From Tillus elongatus (lineage: Eukaryota; Arthropoda; Insecta; Coleoptera; Cleridae), in NCBI GenBank assembly GCA_964006375.1, contig OZ023265.1, positions 151,008,769 through 151,072,768 on the forward strand: 64,000 nt of DNA, given 5' to 3'. Within the stretch, counting starts at the first letter, position 1. Each line of letters begins with the position of its first letter. The translations under genes and the position numbers were made by a program. This document shows positions 49,114 to 64,000 of this stretch, one piece after another. The notes under the pieces are model-generated. The model searched no databases. It was not told where the DNA came from and worked only from the letters and a program-made list of their open reading frames with translations.

Positions 49114-51039
49114 TAGGGTGGCGCATTGAAAACGAAACAGACCGATCTGCGCCCATAGAATTTTTTTTAAGAAACGCTGAAACACGTCAATTTTAATATT
49201 GAGGAACACATGTTTTGACATAAAACTCAACTTTGCCACATCAACCCCTTAAGAGTGGTGATAACAACCCTTATATTTTAAATAGGGAACATGGATCGAG
49301 TGTTACATCATTTGAAAGCTCTTTCTTTTCTGAATTCAGCACACTAATTTTTTGAAAGTTTTATCAACTCATTTAAAAATTATTCACAGTTGAAGATACA
49401 AAAACGTATTTTACTCATTCCGACAAGAAATGTGCTGATAGTCAATGTTTTGTTGGTTTGTAAACAAAAAATTGACTATCAGAACATTTCTTACCGGAAT
49501 AAGAGAAATGCGGTTTATTATTTCAGTTTATCGGTCGGTTTGATATTTGATAGTACTACCGAAAATTAATTTCACAATGGTGTATTCTGTAGAAGAAAGA
49601 GTTGAAATAATTACTCTTTTTTTCAAAAACGATGACTGTGCCAACCGTACCGCAAATTTGTTTAATGAACGACATCCGAACAGACATGTTAACAGAAAAT
49701 ACATTTTGGAGTTAGTTGCAAAGTTTCGACAAAGTGGTTTAGTAGCCAACAAAAAAGGGACCCTGAACGTGAATTTCCGGTTAGAAATGAGACTACGGAG
49801 ATTGAAGTTTTAGGACAAATTGCTGCAGACCCAACTTTGAGCACGAGAAAATTGGCCACTGTTTCAAACATCAAAAGAAGAACTTTTCAGCGAATATTGA
49901 AGCATCATAAATTTCACCTATATAAAATTCATCTTGTACAACAACTGAATGAAGATGATTTTGATCGGCGGCTGGAGTTTTGTGAAGTTATGACTGCACA
50001 AATAGCTGATAACTGGAACTTTTTGTTTAATATCTGTTTCTCAGACGAGTGTGCGTTTTTATTAAACTCCACAGTCAATCGTCATAATTGTCGTTATTGG
50101 GTAGATAATAATCCAATAAATTTTCACGAAGTCCACACTCAAACTCCACAGAAATGGAATGTCTAGACTGGTATTTTTGGAGACCGTTTAATCGGACCAA
50201 TTTTTCTTGATGGCAATTTGAGTGGCGAAACGTATTTGGAGTTACTAGAAGATATCGTTTACCCTCTACTAATTGACATTGTTGAAAATTATGATCGCTA
50301 TCAAGAAAATCAATTAGTGTTTCAACAAGATGGAGCTCCTCCGCATTTTTCACAACGTGTTGGGGAGTTTTTTAACAGAAAGTTTCCAGGACAATGGATT
50401 GGGCGTAGAGGTGCTATTGAGTGGCCCCCTAGATCACCGGATTTAACTCCTTTTGACTTCTTTCTATGGGGCCATTAAAAGAGTAGAATTTACGCAACAG
50501 GACCGGAGTCTCTGGAAGAATTTCGACGACGCATTGTTGAAGAATGCCGTCTAATAACCCCACAAATGCTCCAGAATGTCAGAGCTCGTTTTGAACAAAA
50601 TTTGTACTTTTGTATGGAAGCTGGTGGTCAATAATTTGAACACTTACTTAACTGAAAAAACATTTTTGAACGTTTGGTTTTGTTTTCAGTTTTTTTAACG
50701 AAAAATTGACTAATTAGTGCATTTCTTATCACAATGAATGAAATACGTTCTTGCAATTCCAACTGTGAATAATTTTTAAACGAGTTAATAAAACTTCCAA
50801 CAAAATTAGTGTGCTGAATTCAGAAAAGAAAGAGCTTTCAAATGATGTAACACTTGATCCATGTTCCCTATTTAAAATATAAGGGTCCATATCACCACCC
50901 TTAAGGGGTTGATGTGACAAAGTTGAGTTTTATGTCAAAACATGTCCCCCTCAATTATAAAATTGACGTGTTTCAGCGTTTCTTTAAAAAAAATCTCTGG
51001 ACGCAAATCGGTCTGTTTTGTTTTCAATGCGCCACCCTG
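49114..51039 (+). mobile_element. DD41D-type transposon with about 340-bp TIRs, nearly complete
   Basis: 1926 bp. Left tip TAGGGTGGCGCATTGAAAAC, right tip complementary CAGGGTGGCGCATTGAAAAC, TA at both sides. The arms stay aligned for some 340 bp (GTTTTGACATAAAACTCAA, CATCAACCCCTTAAG, AGCTCTTTCTTTTCTGAATT). Contains a near-intact transposase. Abuts a second transposon with only six bases (TATATC) between. Confidence 0.92.
49577..50632 (+). pseudogene. DD41D-type transposase, three lesions
   Basis: About 350 residues if read through. N-terminal helix-turn-helix from 'MVYSVEERVEIITLFF' and 'NRHVNRKYILELVAKF', a second from 'STRKLATVSNIKRRTFQRIL'. First Asp in 'NICFSDECAFLLNSTVNRH' (about 50026-50082), then 'NCRYW'; second in 'FQQDGAPPHFSQRVGEFF' (about 50324); third in 'RSPDLTPFDFFLWGH' (about 50430). 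From the second to the third Asp there are 41 residues. Lesions: a frameshift near 49755, TAG in place of a Trp codon at about 50164, and TAA in place of a Leu codon at about 50476. All three catalytic Asp survive. Confidence 0.9.
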
Positions 51040-51047
51040 TATATCTA

Positions 51048-53668
<2,621 letters not shown>

Positions 53669-54048
53669 CGGACCTATTTTCAAGAGGTTAAGGAAACATG
53701 AAAGTAAATTAACTCTAAGGCCTCAATCTGCCTACTCCTGAGAGCGGTGGATCTGGGTAGGTTGAATTGTTGTAGCTCGATTACGGGGCTTCAATATGCC
53801 TAGTGTCGATATTTTCATTGAAGATCGTTTCTTAGGTCTCAATGTGTTCAACTCTAGGACCTAGGGTTGAGCACACTAAGACCTTAGAGAGGATCTTCAG
53901 TGAGCTGTGGGGAGTAGGCAGATTAGAGCCTTGTAGTCAAGCTACAACAATCCAATTTACCTCTATCTACCGCTCTAAGGTGTAAAAAAAATTGAGTCTT
54001 TAAGCTTCATTTCCTTTTATATTTCCTTCACCTCTTGAAAATGGTTCC
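53669..54048. repeat. 380-bp foldback (inverted repeat)
   Basis: Arms of about 190 bp meet near 53867 at ACTCTAGGACCTAGGGTTGA with almost no loop. Outer ends ATTTTCAAGAGGT (53675) and ACCTCTTGAAAAT (54030). Inner landmarks are GAGAGCGGTGGAT against ATCTACCGCTCT, and GAAGATC against GATCTTC. No code; a foldback or MITE-like element. Confidence 0.85.
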
Positions 54049-54212
54049 AAAACAGGATTATCTCATAAGGGAACCTTGTCTACAAAAACTCGCAAAAAAG
54101 TGCAAATCTGGCATTGTGTTTGCACCTATTTTACTTGAATACACTTTCTAGGTGCTATAACTGGCATCTCAGTTTAAAATAAAAAAATCTTTACCGCGCA
54201 TTTTGTACGACT

Positions 54213-54535
54213 CTCGCGGAACGAGGTAGTATGTTGTCACGACAGCTCTATATAAACACAAAATGCACCCAATTGCTTTAAGTGTATCCCCACTGTAATT
54301 AGTACAGCGCACTGACGAGTTCTAATGAGAGCGAAACCGGTATGTATTTCCAATTATGGTCAGAATGCATCTAGCCTTACATACGTTGTCCCGGAATTAG
54401 TTAAGAAAGAGCCAGGGCTAACAATTTACAAAATTGTTGGTTGGTTGTACACAGTCTCGATTTATAACATTTTGTGTTTATATAGAGCTGCCGTGATAAC
54501 ATACTACTTGGTTCCGCACCGAGATGGCGACCCTG
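54213..54535 (+). repeat. hammerhead-bearing element with terminal inverted repeat
   Basis: The left part (GTAGTATGTTGTCACGACAG then CTCTATATAAACACAAAATG) is the reverse complement of the right part (CATTTTGTGTTTATATAGAG then CTGCCGTGATAACATACTAC). Between them lie the ribozyme (54304-54347), GAATGCATCTAG and GCCAGGGCTAACAATTTAC. Shares its blocks with 9651-9930, but there GCCAGGGC... precedes the ribozyme rather than following it. Confidence 0.7.
54304..54347 (+). ncRNA. hammerhead ribozyme motif (core consistent)
   Basis: Core CTGACGA, helix II GTTCT / AGAGC with loop AATG (one wobble), GAAA, palindrome ACCGGT, cleavage base A (allowed), helix I GCA / TGT. Helix I is weak beyond three pairs. 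Confidence 0.68.
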
Positions 54536-54599
54536 TCGTACATCTCATAATGCTACTATAAGTTTGACAGTTTATTTTATTATGCACCTAAGAAATAGT

Positions 54600-56080
54600 T
54601 GTAAACATCGAGCCCTCTACTAACGAAGAAGTTTCCCAAATAACCAAAAGACTAAAAATAGGAAAGCTCCGGGACACGGTTGAATCTCCAACGTAGCACT
54701 GAAAAACCTCCCCCGCAAATCAGTGGTATTCATAGTTACGATTATAAATACCATGCTGCGATATCAACATTTTCCAACATGTGGAAACTTCCAGACATTA
54801 TCAATATCTCAAAACCAAGCAAAGACCCGCTGTTCCCTTAGAACTACAGGCCCATTATCCTACTACCTGTCATCGGCAAAATCGCCGAAAAACTAATTCA
54901 GAAAACGCTAGCCTCATTCTCCTCTGAGAGCCATATCCTTCTGGACGAGCAATTCGGATTCAGACACCGGCACTCCACCACAGATCAAGTACTTCGAGTG
55001 GTAGAAAGCATCACCGTGTCTTCGACTGGGTTTCGCATGCTGGCCTCCTAAACAAACTTTTATCATTTAATTATCCGTTCCCTCTGATAGTGCTCATTAG
55101 GTTATACCTACAACGGATGAAGTTTCAGGTCAAACATCTGGGAACCAGATCCATAACTTACTCAGCCACGGCTGGACTCTCGCAGGGTTCTGCTATCTCC
55201 ACTCTGCTGTACAATATATTTGTCACAGACATACTGGCACCGCACCTAAATGTAAAATACGTACTGTACGCAGACGACACTACCTCAGCAGCTCCACTCA
55301 GCCGAGGATAATAACCCAACGTCCACACACCGCCGTAGATGAGCTACAAGACTGGTTTAGGAAATTATGTCTAGCGATAAACCGTGATAAATGTTCAGCA
55401 GTCCTACTTTCCAAAAGGAGACACACATCTCACGCACACGTATCATTAGACAAGCTTCTAATTCCCTGGCAAGGCTCTGCCAAATACTTCAGGGTTTTCC
55501 TCATGGCGCCCCCATGTCCAACATGCCCGACATAAAGCTTCGTTGTTCATCTCGAAGTTCTTTCCACTTCTTAACAGAAATTTCAAATTGTCCATGAACA
55601 ATAAACTTCTCATGTACAAGGTCATAATCCGGCAATTCCGACCTATGAATCCCCCGCATGGGCCACCACGGCCGACAGACACATCAAGACCCTTCAAATC
55701 ATCCAGAATAACATTCTGAGAATGGTTACCGGAGCGTCATGGTTTGTTAGAAACAGTCAGATTCACTCTGATCTCAAAATGCCTTCGATACTTCATACTA
55801 TGCACCACTCAGTTCGCAAAAGCCGCTTCCCACCTAAATGCTCTTCTCCGTAGTGCCACCGACTACGACCGGCAACTACCACGTAGCCATACGCGTCCAA
55901 AACAAAAACAGAATGGAAACATTCCAATCCAAACGTCATTGTCTGAAATCTTTCCGACGTAGGTATGGACTAAGGGTACCCAGGAAGTGGGGCTTAGTGG
56001 GTAGGAGTCCCAAATTACCTCGATATCCCACACGTTACCGTGTGTGAATGAGGTGTGCATGCAGCATTCTCCACTCCTGT
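54600..56080 (+). pseudogene. jockey-type non-LTR reverse transcriptase relic
   Basis: Frames in order: 'NYRPIILLPVIGKIAEKLI' (54842), 'LDEQFGFRHRHSTTDQVLRV' (54940), a deletion over motif A, 'FQVKHLGTRSITYSATAGLS' (55124), 'QGSAISTLLYNIFVTDI' (55187), catalytic YADD in 'VLYADDTTSA' (55262), then 'NNKLLMYKVIIRQFR' (55600) and a C-terminal 'NSQIHSDLKMPSIHT'-like end near 55750-55800. NYRPISLLP and LLYNIF are jockey-clade habits. Many stops and frame changes. Confidence 0.85.
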
Positions 56081-57061
56081 ATCAAAAAAAAAGTTCAACG
56101 GAATTTATATAACAAAGTTATACACTTTTTATTTTATACAGAATATAAGAAAATAATTCATTCAGTTAATATTTTGTACAGAGTATAATCTAAAACGAGC
56201 AAAATAACTTAGCTGAGAGAAATCCCACATGGACTTTGTGCCATCTAGGATAAATCAGCTGTAACTGTATTACGTTATTTAATGTCGTCTACAAAGAAAA
56301 TTAAATTTTACAGTTTTCTAAGAGAAAATGTGGATAGTGTCACGGAAGACTGTGTTTCTCGTGCAGTATTAAATTGTTTGTTGAAGTTTTTGTTACTTTG
56401 TGTTGCTGATTTTATAAAACCGCGTTAATTCTAGGATCAGTGGGAGCTATGGAGACTTGGCTCGATGCCAGGGTCAATACGCCCGAGACTTCGATAATTT
56501 GTTTTAGAATTAATGAGCTTTTATACCTACCAAAAAATTTTCTGCTAGATCGTTAAACAATACATACAAAATAAAGATAATCCTTCTAAAAATTTCTTTT
56601 AGAAATGATTTGTGAAAGAAATGGGATTGCTATTTTTTCAATTAGGAACTAGATCAAAAATTTACTTGTCACATAACTTGTTTTCATCGATAAGACTTTT
56701 TTTATAGAGATTTGAATTAACTTTATCTCATTTAATATCTTTAAATATTTTTTTTAAAAACCATTCGCATGTGTATAAAGTAAAAATAACTATATATCTA
56801 TTTATATTTTCTCTCCATATACCAAGGAACTTTCTTAATAAAGCTGAGATATGAGTCAAAAACAAAAGCTGCTACGAAAAGCAGCCTTCGTCAAACTTTG
56901 TTTGCGTGTCCAATACAACTTTATGAACTTGTTTTGCCGCAAGCTTCTTGTTCATAAAGTATTTAAATATTTTTTTTCTTTATAACCATACAAAGCTCTG
57001 AGTGTTTCTTAAAATCAGAATGGAATATGTTTGTCAATGTTTCAGCTAAATATTATTACCC
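56081..57061. other. AT-rich spacer
   Basis: No feature recognised. Confidence 0.4.
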
Positions 57062-57140
57062 TTATTAGTGAATTTTCTTCAAATGAGCGCGAACTAGGCC
57101 CCCTGGAATACATACCCGGGGTCAATTTCGATTTTTATAC

Positions 57141-57199
<59 letters not shown>
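57062..57199 (+). mobile_element. HINE-like 5' end with (TA)n
   Basis: TAGTGAATTTTCTTC then GAGCGCGAACTAGGCCCCCT, GGGGTCAATTTCG and (TA)n (57144-57199). The tip hairpin partner is deleted and everything right of the array is missing. Confidence 0.75.
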
Positions 57200-57202
<3 letters not shown>

Positions 57203-57464
57203 CATTGCGCGCTAGCTAATTAGCGAAGACGGGACAGAATATTAATTATAAATACAAACAATAGAAGCAACAACACATCGAACATCGAATAACATTATAA
57301 AACAGATAAATAAACGTTAAACACAATAATAAATTTAAAAATCAGCACATACTATTAAGAAACAAATAACAAAGTTGGCGCCTTTAGAAAAGCAAATAAA
57401 AATAACAAGTGTCACTTTTAAAGTTCAAAATGTCCTCCATTTTTGTCAATACATTTCTGACATT

Positions 57465-57582
57465 TTTTTAGTGAATTTTTATTTAAAAAATTCACTAATA
57501 GAGAGGTATCGATGGTGAGAATTTGCAAAAAATTTTTCAAATGAGCGCGAACTAGAACCACTAGAACCCATATCCAGGGTCA

Positions 57583-57670
<88 letters not shown>

Positions 57671-58139
57671 ATCCAACCGATAACTCAAAAAATAATTAAC
57701 TGATTTCAATGAAACTCGGTACGTGCCTTTCATTTATTAATGGCTTGGATTAGTTCGTTAGCCAGGAAAATATGACAAGATTTTCCCGAAAATTTTTGAG
57801 TCTTCTTTCGAACAATTTTTTTTTCTACGAAAATTATTTTTATTTTAATGAAATTTGATGGATAGATTGCCTTGAAAAATATCTTACTACGCACCAAAAC
57901 TCAACCTTCTAAAATTATAAAGAATTGAGTTATTCCAATTTTGAGTTATCTTTAAAAAAAAATTTTTTTCTCCGAAAATTACAAACTTATTCTAATGAAA
58001 TTTGGTGGATACATTGCTTTAGGAATGACCTTACTACATACCAAAATTCAACTTGCTAAGTTTATAGAAAATTGAGTTATATAAATTTGGAGCATTTAAT
58101 AAATATTCACTACCATAACGCACTTGCTCCGTCCCGAAC
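57465..58139 (+). mobile_element. HINE/DINE-like element inside a transposase gene (copy G)
   Basis: Both tips are present: TTTTAGTGAATTTTTATTT with partner AAAAATTCACTAATAG, and TATTCACTACCATAACGCAC with CTCCGTCCCGAAC, followed by TTTTTT. Left block GAGCGCGAACTAGAACC, (TA)n at 57584-57664, then ACCGATAACTCAAAAAATA and two core-like units. The insertion point is a T/A run coding for Lys in the host transposase; no duplication beyond the T run. Confidence 0.82.
57584..57664. repeat. (TA)n microsatellite
   Basis: Core array of copy G, ending in (TG)3. Confidence 0.97.
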
Positions 58140-59160
58140 TTTTTTATTACTGAATTGGTAACCCGTTCTAGAGTATGTCTATTAATTCCAGCAGATAGCT
58201 CCCTTGCCCTTTGAATTAACATGTCCGTTTCTTCAGGTAGGTCGAATTCATACATTTCATTTTTTACATGTCCCCACAAGTAAAAATCCAGAGGCGTAAG
58301 ATCTGGACTCCTAGCTGTCCATAATACTGGACCGTTATTTGCAATTATTCTTTCCCCAAATGTGTTTCGGAGTAGAGTCTGTACCTCTCTAGAATTATGA
58401 GCAGGACAGCCATCATGTTGAAACCAAACATTTTCAAACTGAATCTCTGGCACCGCTTGTCTGATTGCAGGGATTATTTGGGTTTGCAACATATCAAAAT
58501 AACGCCGGCTACTAAGTGAATGAGCGTAAAAAAATGGCCCAATTACCTGGTTTCGTGAAAAATTAAAGATATAATTGCAACCTATAATTTAAGAAATTAA
58601 GACTACACTTTTGGGATCTCGTTACACTTTTAAGATATGCTTACCATAGATTCCACACCATACATTCACTCCAAAGCGCGTTTAAAATCTACGGGGAGTT
58701 CGTAATTCCCAGTCATGATGGTTGTGACGATTGGACACTCCCGAATTTGTGAAACGACTTTCATCAATCCAACTTACTGGCTTAGGAAAGTCTCGATTTT
58801 CACGGCATTTATCAATAAACCAGTTAGAAAACCTTAATCTACGTTCATAATCACCTTCCCGAAATCCTTGTACAATCGTTGGTTTATATAGTTTATAAGG
58901 ATGGTATTTGCTTTTTTTAAGTTCTTTGAATGGTTGATTTTGGTACATCCAATTCTGTTTCGGCTGCTCTTGTTGACATGGCAGGATTTTCTTAAAAAAA
59001 CTGACAGATTGCATGATCGCGATTTTCATTATGGACGTAATTTCGAGCGCGGGGACTTTGAAAGCTTTCAAAATTTAATAAATTTGTTACCAGCTTGGCA
59101 AAATATCGACATTAGGCTGACAACTTTCTGGAAAACTGTTAGCGTAGTTTCGTAACGCTA

Positions 59161-60054
59161 GATTAGCGTTTCTGTGAGATGATATGTAACAGACAAACAT
59201 GTCAAATTTTCTACATTAGAACAATTTTACATGCTCTATTTCTAAATTTTAGTGGTAAACAAACTTAGTTTTTAATTGAAGTACTTAGATATTAACACTT
59301 GACAACTCAATTAAAACAACTCAATATGATTTTAGTAGAATTCAACCAATGTCAAACATTGAAACATTTAATAGTTGTTAAACAAATGTCACAACAATTA
59401 ACACAACTTGCTTAGCAAATGGAATATTTGCGAATCATGGATATCTTGAGTTGTCAGGAATATTCTAGTCATTATAAGTAGCATACAAATATTGAAAATA
59501 ATGTCACCTGCAGAGGTAAAAGTGTCTTACTATTTTTCTTGATCATAATAAATAAATCATATTAAACGCCGTATGTTTTTTACTTTGCAGATTGAGACGT
59601 TGCCTTATGTATGTATTAATAAATCTTAAAATTTTTCATATTTCTAACCGTTCTTTTGTAATGTGTGATATATCATTGAAAAGCAAAAATTGTGGTCATT
59701 TTTAACTGCTAAAATCCAATATGGCGTGCCTAAGAAAACAAAGTTAACAATCGCCTTGCGATTATTTAACAATAAATATGAAATATGACTAAATAATTGA
59801 ATTCTACGTTAAAAGTTGCTGTAAAGATGTTTTTACATAATTCAACAAATTTTGATAAATAAAAAAGTTATAGCACTTTGAAGAAATGCGCCATTTTTCT
59901 TCTTTTCAAAAAATACTGAAAACCAAAGAAGTTAGGGGAGTCAGAAAAGCAGCTCTGGATTGATAATAAAATTGTCTACAAGTTTCCCTATTTAACCCGT
60001 TCTCTATCACTTATTATTTCTGAGATCCCTGTACATGCATCACCCATTTGGAGC

Positions 60055-60059
<5 letters not shown>
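59161..60059. other. AT-rich spacer
   Basis: No recognisable feature. Confidence 0.4.

Positions 60060-60133
<74 letters not shown>
60060..60133. repeat. (TA)n microsatellite
   Basis: Left border of a hammerhead repeat. Confidence 0.97.
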
Positions 60134-60136
<3 letters not shown>

Positions 60137-60744
60137 TTGACAATATTAATGGGAAGCGCCATCTCTGGTGTTACTGCAGGCTTCCAAATACACACAGTAC
60201 AGCAAGAAGGAAGCTGTGGGAAGAAAACTAGCGAGCGAAAAGCGAAAAAAACTACTCGCCTGGCTAATACAACGACTAGCATTAAACTACACCACTTGCC
60301 AGCCACCATTACTTCAGTCTTGCCGGAACTTTCGGTAAGATGTGAAGCAGGAGACACAGACCGGTTTAGACTTTCTGAGGACTCCTCAATATGCCATATC
60401 TGCGCTCTAACAAGTCGGCCCTGAGGCAGGCATTGCCATAATATGCAACGGAGAATAGGTGCTGTGACGGCTCCAGGCCTCCACAGCAGCTTCCACGTAC
60501 ACAGAGTACAATAAGAAAGACGCAGTGGGAAGAAAATTTGCGAGCGAAAACAACTACTCCCCTGGCTAATACCAGGACGGGCATTGAATTGCATATTTTC
60601 CCACAGCTTCATTCTTGCTGTATTGTGTGTACGTGAAAGCAGCTGTGGAAGCCAGGGGAACGTTTCAATGTTTTGTTGTTCGAGAGAACACAAATAATGT
60701 TGAATAAGTGAGTAATTTAACACTAGGAGCCTGCACATGTTGGC
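60134..60744 (-). repeat. hammerhead repeat family 2, about two units
   Basis: Unit 1 (60134-60440) has GGAAGCGCCATCTCTGG, GAAGCTGTGGGAAGAAAACT, GCCTGGCTAATACAACGACT, CTTGCCGGAACTTTCGG and the ribozyme at 60352-60398. From 60440 the unit restarts (GGAGAATAGGTGCTGTGACG, CCTCCACAGCAGCTTCCACG) and then doubles back on itself: 60597-60660 is the reverse complement of about 60475-60540. No coding. Confidence 0.7.
60352..60398 (-). ncRNA. degenerate hammerhead motif
   Basis: Minus strand TTGAGGA (one change), weak helix II GTCC / a GTC run, TAAA for GAAA, palindrome ACCGGT, C, TGTGTC. Confidence 0.45.
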
Positions 60745-61541
60745 TACAACGGTATTATCAATTTAAGATCACAAGTTGCGAGATTAAAGAAGCAATTTGG
60801 GAGAAGCAAATTGCGGGAAGCAATTTGCGAAAAGCAACACCAAACATTGATACAAGAAGCAAAGATGCCAAAGACCGATGTTGATAAATAAATTTTTAAG
60901 TAAACGTTTATTTTAAAATGAAATGTGTTTCTAGGACTCCATGAACCCATAATTGTTGGGCCACTAGCTTGCTTCTGGATAAATTCCTAAAGCTGGTATT
61001 TGAGACAGAACCTCAGAAATAAGAACAATATTCCAGCTGTGTACACATCACTGCCCTATATTATAGTGTAAGAGTTGCTATGATGTAAACAAACCCTACC
61101 TTGAAACAGAAATCCATGTTTTGCAGCTACAGCCATCGCTAGGTCAAATATATGTAGATAACTTGGGCATAGCGTAATATTTTCTCTGTTGGAGTAAGGG
61201 ATGAATTTCTCGTTAGTTTTGTAGAAGCTGGTGAATTACTACATATATGGATTACGGGTAATTTAAGCGACAACTTAAAATAGAACTTCCGTTCAAACTT
61301 CAAGATGCAGACAATTCGCCATATTCGACTACTATTTTTGGCAAGCGCCCAAAATGCAAAATGCCGAATAAGAGAGGTAAACACCGTAATTTGAGACAGA
61401 CGAGCGACTTGGTTGATAATAGATTCTGTAGATTTGAATAAAAGGAAATTTTACCTAGTGATGAATGCTAATGGTGGTATTTCAACGTATCCAGTGCAGT
61501 GCAGCTTGAATATTATAGAAAGAATGCGTTCTTGTAGCGTT
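60745..61541. other. spacer
   Basis: Short open frames without motifs; nothing recognised. Confidence 0.4.
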
Positions 61542-61703
61542 CTTGTAATAATCATAATCACAATCAAAACGCGATGTCGCCTTATCGCATTTCATTGTAG
61601 CTTCGGCGATTCATTAATTTTTCAGAATTAATGAATCGAAGAGGCTACAATGAAATGCGATAAGGCGACATCGCGTTTTGATTCTGATTATGATTATTAC
61701 AAG
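61542..61703. repeat. 162-bp near-perfect hairpin
   Basis: Arms of about 80 bp with only a few mismatches: CTTGTAATAATCATAATC at the left, its complement at the right end; inner part CGATGTCGCCTTATCGCATT. The loop is a few bases of TTTTTCAG. A MITE or snapback element, probably young given the arm identity. Confidence 0.92.
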
Positions 61704-61823
61704 ATTAGTGACGAAGTCATTGACTTTAATTGGACTTTCATTAGTTTTAAATTCCAATCGTAATTATATAGAAACTGCTGTGCGTTAGTCAGAGAATATC
61801 GAAAAAACACACATTACAATATA

Positions 61824-61925
61824 CAGTAGGCTCTTGATTTTCCGGGATGGCAGAGAATATACATTTCTGGGTAATCGGTTTCCCGGTTAAGCCGCAAATC
61901 GCCGATTTCCACATATAAAAATACG
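61824..61925 (+). mobile_element. pogo/Tigger-like terminal remnant
   Basis: After TA, CAGTAGGCTCTTGATTTTCC and GGGATGGCAGAG, then GGTAATCGGTTTCCCGG: the CAGTAGxCTCTCGAT...CCG style of pogo-superfamily ends. No right end seen. Confidence 0.5.
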
Positions 61926-61974
61926 ACAAAAACCCTCATGGCATATGTTTGGGAAATCAATAGCAAATAAATAA

Positions 61975-62140
61975 TTTTGTTTTCTTTTGTTTTGTTTCTT
62001 TTAATGTCTGTCTATTTCCACTACTATGGCTAATCACCGACGCCAAGGACCAGTTTCATCTCACTATCCTGGAAATTTTGCCGAACCTCCTCCTTTCTGT
62101 AAGGAGGGTAGAGATCTTAAACGTTCCCAGGGTGATTCAC
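61975..62140 (-). mobile_element. SINE body fragment (same family as 17.5 kb)
   Basis: CACTATCCTGGAAATTTTGC, CTTTCTGTAAGGAGGGTAGA and GGCTAATCACCGACGCCA match the body of the SINE at 17523-17877; the tRNA head is absent. Confidence 0.75.
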
Positions 62141-62150
62141 TTAACTTTAC

Positions 62151-63250
<1,100 letters not shown>

Positions 63251-63411
63251 AATAAGGACTATTATTATGTTATTTCATTTATCTTATTTGAATTTTTTGT
63301 TACTGTTTCTTGTTCATTAATCTGTAAGTAGCCAATATAATTAGTGTATACTCGTTATTAGATGGTGCATACTTTATATATTCAAATACAAATATCTCAG
63401 AAAATATGGAT

Positions 63412-63905
<494 letters not shown>

Positions 63906-63996
<91 letters not shown>
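63906..63996. repeat. (TA)n microsatellite
   Basis: Runs almost to the window's end. Confidence 0.97.

Positions 63997-64000
<4 letters not shown>

Larger units (their letters stand above)
57410..59160 (-). pseudogene. DD41D-type transposase split by a HINE-like insertion
   Basis: Minus strand. The first block (58682-59071) has 'KKSKYHPYKLYKPTIVQGF', 'YERRLRFSNWFIDKCRENRD', and the first Asp in 'VSWIDESRFTNSGVSNRH'. The second (58034-58492) has 'QFENVWFQHDGCPAHNSREV' (second Asp) and 'TARSPDLTPLDFYLWGHVK' (third Asp); 41 residues separate them. It continues to 'LERVTNSVIK' at about 58145. The C-terminal end 'CQKCIDKNGGHFEL' and stop lie beyond the insertion at 57415-57464, still in frame once the insert is ignored. 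Confidence 0.88.

Overview
The window looks like intergenic or heterochromatic DNA from an arthropod, most likely an insect. It is AT-rich and holds about 33 long (TA)n microsatellites. Every protein I recognise belongs to a mobile element; there is no operon, no intact host gene and no rRNA. The family mix (Penelope-like elements, jockey/CR1-type non-LTR elements, DD34D and DD41D mariner-type transposons, hAT, tRNA-headed SINEs) fits an insect. All coding relics carry frameshifts, stops or deletions. The best preserved is a DD41D transposase at 49.6-50.6 kb with three visible lesions.

Layout. 0-5 kb: a non-LTR 3' end, then a Penelope-like element (PLE) facing an inverted partial copy, with hammerhead ribozyme motifs and a tandem duplication of its end. 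5-12 kb: two decayed copies of one DD41D transposon, a CR1-type element and a jockey-type element. 11.9-17.4 kb: a cluster of a non-autonomous family I interpret as HINE/DINE-like (Helentron-derived), each copy built round a (TA)n core. 17.5-26.5 kb: two SINEs with target-site duplications, a long-TIR transposon deletion derivative, an unclassified 1.46 kb TIR element, and ribozyme-bearing repeats. 26.5-30.2 kb: a three-layer nest with two insertions inside one CR1-type element. 30.9-32.4 kb: a 1.5 kb palindrome. 34.7-36.6 kb: a hAT element with a perfect 8-bp target duplication. 37.6-39.5 kb: a second CR1-type copy. 41.4-43.1 kb: a tandem duplication in which one unit is filled by the HINE-like element and the other is the empty site. 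43.9-52.8 kb: four DD41D relics, most bounded by (TA)n. 53.7-56.1 kb: a foldback, another ribozyme repeat and a jockey relic. 57-59.2 kb: a DD41D transposase split by a HINE-like insertion. 60-64 kb: ribozyme repeats, a near-perfect 162-bp hairpin, a SINE fragment, one more DD41D relic and terminal (TA)n arrays.

The most interesting signals are (1) at least nine hammerhead ribozyme motifs in three or four unrelated repeat bodies, all with a palindromic helix III that cannot form a loop and so implies dimeric cleavage; (2) the HINE-like family, whose insertion site can be read directly from empty and filled sites in this window; and (3) the repeated association of (TA)n arrays with TA-targeting transposons. 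Boundaries are read by eye. Superfamily names rest on motif spacing, TIRs and TSDs, not on database comparison.
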